From: Persicaria tinctoria
Taxonomy: Eukaryota; Streptophyta; Magnoliopsida; Caryophyllales; Polygonaceae
Direction: 5' to 3'
DNA: 64,000 nucleotides
Assembly (NCBI GenBank): GCA_037127255.1
Contig: JBANSL010000009.1
Coordinates: 3,468,001 to 3,532,000 of the forward strand
The notes under the pieces were generated by a model. It ran no database searches and was not told the DNA's origin. It was given only the letters and a program-made list of their open reading frames with translations. A program made the translations under genes and the position numbers. Shown piece after piece: positions 63,539-64,000 of the stretch (position 1 is its first letter; the number at the start of each line of letters is the position of its first letter).

Positions 63539-64000
63539 ACCGCCTTACAAGGTTTCATGAAACATCATCCCGGAATGCATTCTTTGCGGGGTGATAAAAC
63601 AACGATTTGATGTAGCTCGTGGTCCTTGTTAAAGGCCCGACCGGTACCACGTATTATTATTATTATTATCGTTATCATTATTGTGATTGTTATCGACTGT
63701 TAAATAGGTTATCATTTCAGTTATTATACTTATCTGCCTCGAGTATAATTCATTTTCCTATCTTATAATCGATCGTTATGATCATCCGAGTCATGTGTGA
63801 ATTTTTATCCTTTTCATTTAGTTTCTACTATAAATGTTCGTGTCATTCCCTTAACCTGAGACATACCGCTTTAAGGTCACTGAAAGGTTAAAGTCTGAAC
63901 ATTTTCCCTATCATTTGCTAGTCTTTATTGTACTAACCATCCTATATATTGGATGGCTGGTGTCATTCGTTCTCACGAAATACCAGACCATATTCTACAG
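63539..64000 (+). repeat. Chromovirus 3' LTR, piece 3 of 3 (continues past the window)
   Basis: Follows the ACCGC target copy of element C. AT-rich, no frame; a short (ATT)n run at about 63651-63670. The LTR end is not reached. Confidence 0.6.

Overview
The window is plant nuclear DNA made almost entirely of transposable elements. No convincing host gene, tRNA or rRNA gene was found. Evidence for a flowering plant, probably a dicot with a large repeat-rich genome: LTR retrotransposons with tRNA-Asp primer sites and Athila-type polyproteins, a Ty1/copia element, chromovirus-type Ty3/gypsy pieces, plant L1-type LINEs with a C-terminal RNase H, and a short Tourist-like MITE. The species cannot be named from this sequence.

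Layout. 1-5978: element A, a non-autonomous Athila-like LTR element (left LTR cut by the window edge), encoding only a zinc-knuckle protein broken by one stop. 5979-6707: remnant of another LTR. 6708-13427: element E, a decayed minus-strand Ty3/gypsy element, interrupted by a minus-strand solo LTR (10489-12106, 5-bp target duplication). 13596-13855: short 5'-truncated retroposon with a 14-bp duplication. 14142-17356: minus-strand, 5'-truncated LINE with an open RT/RNase H frame and a 13-bp duplication. About 17453-23901: nearly complete plus-strand LINE, whose ORF1 and ORF2 overlap by ATGA and each carry one stop. 23902-26630: AT-rich DNA with tandem repeats, a large fold-back element, a 207-bp tandem duplication and a MITE. 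26631-31430: decayed minus-strand copia element. 31431-64000: the 3' end of a chromovirus and its 3' LTR, in which element B (32665-40822) and element C (42077-63538) are nested; element D (55460-62560, minus strand) sits inside C's right LTR.

How the parts relate. A, B, C and D share a tRNA-Asp primer site and a terminal polypurine tract preceded by a small hairpin, but only C has RT, RNase H and integrase. C's 2,094-codon gag-pol is in a single frame with four stop codons. A, B and D lack pol and would depend on a C-like partner.

Main points for a second look: (1) every polypurine tract of A-D, terminal and internal, is preceded by a short hairpin with an AGGA-like loop whose stem sequence changes between sites while pairing is kept; (2) B and C carry family-specific TCGA-NN-TCGA repeats both in their LTRs and exactly in the linkers between polyprotein domains, and D does the same with a GCGGCGGGCGC motif; (3) B and C carry perfect inverted duplications at deletion breakpoints, one of them copying the LTR/primer-site junction; (4) the LINE at 17.5-23.9 kb has a 738-codon ORF1 without a recognisable domain. 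All alignments were done by eye; identities are estimates.
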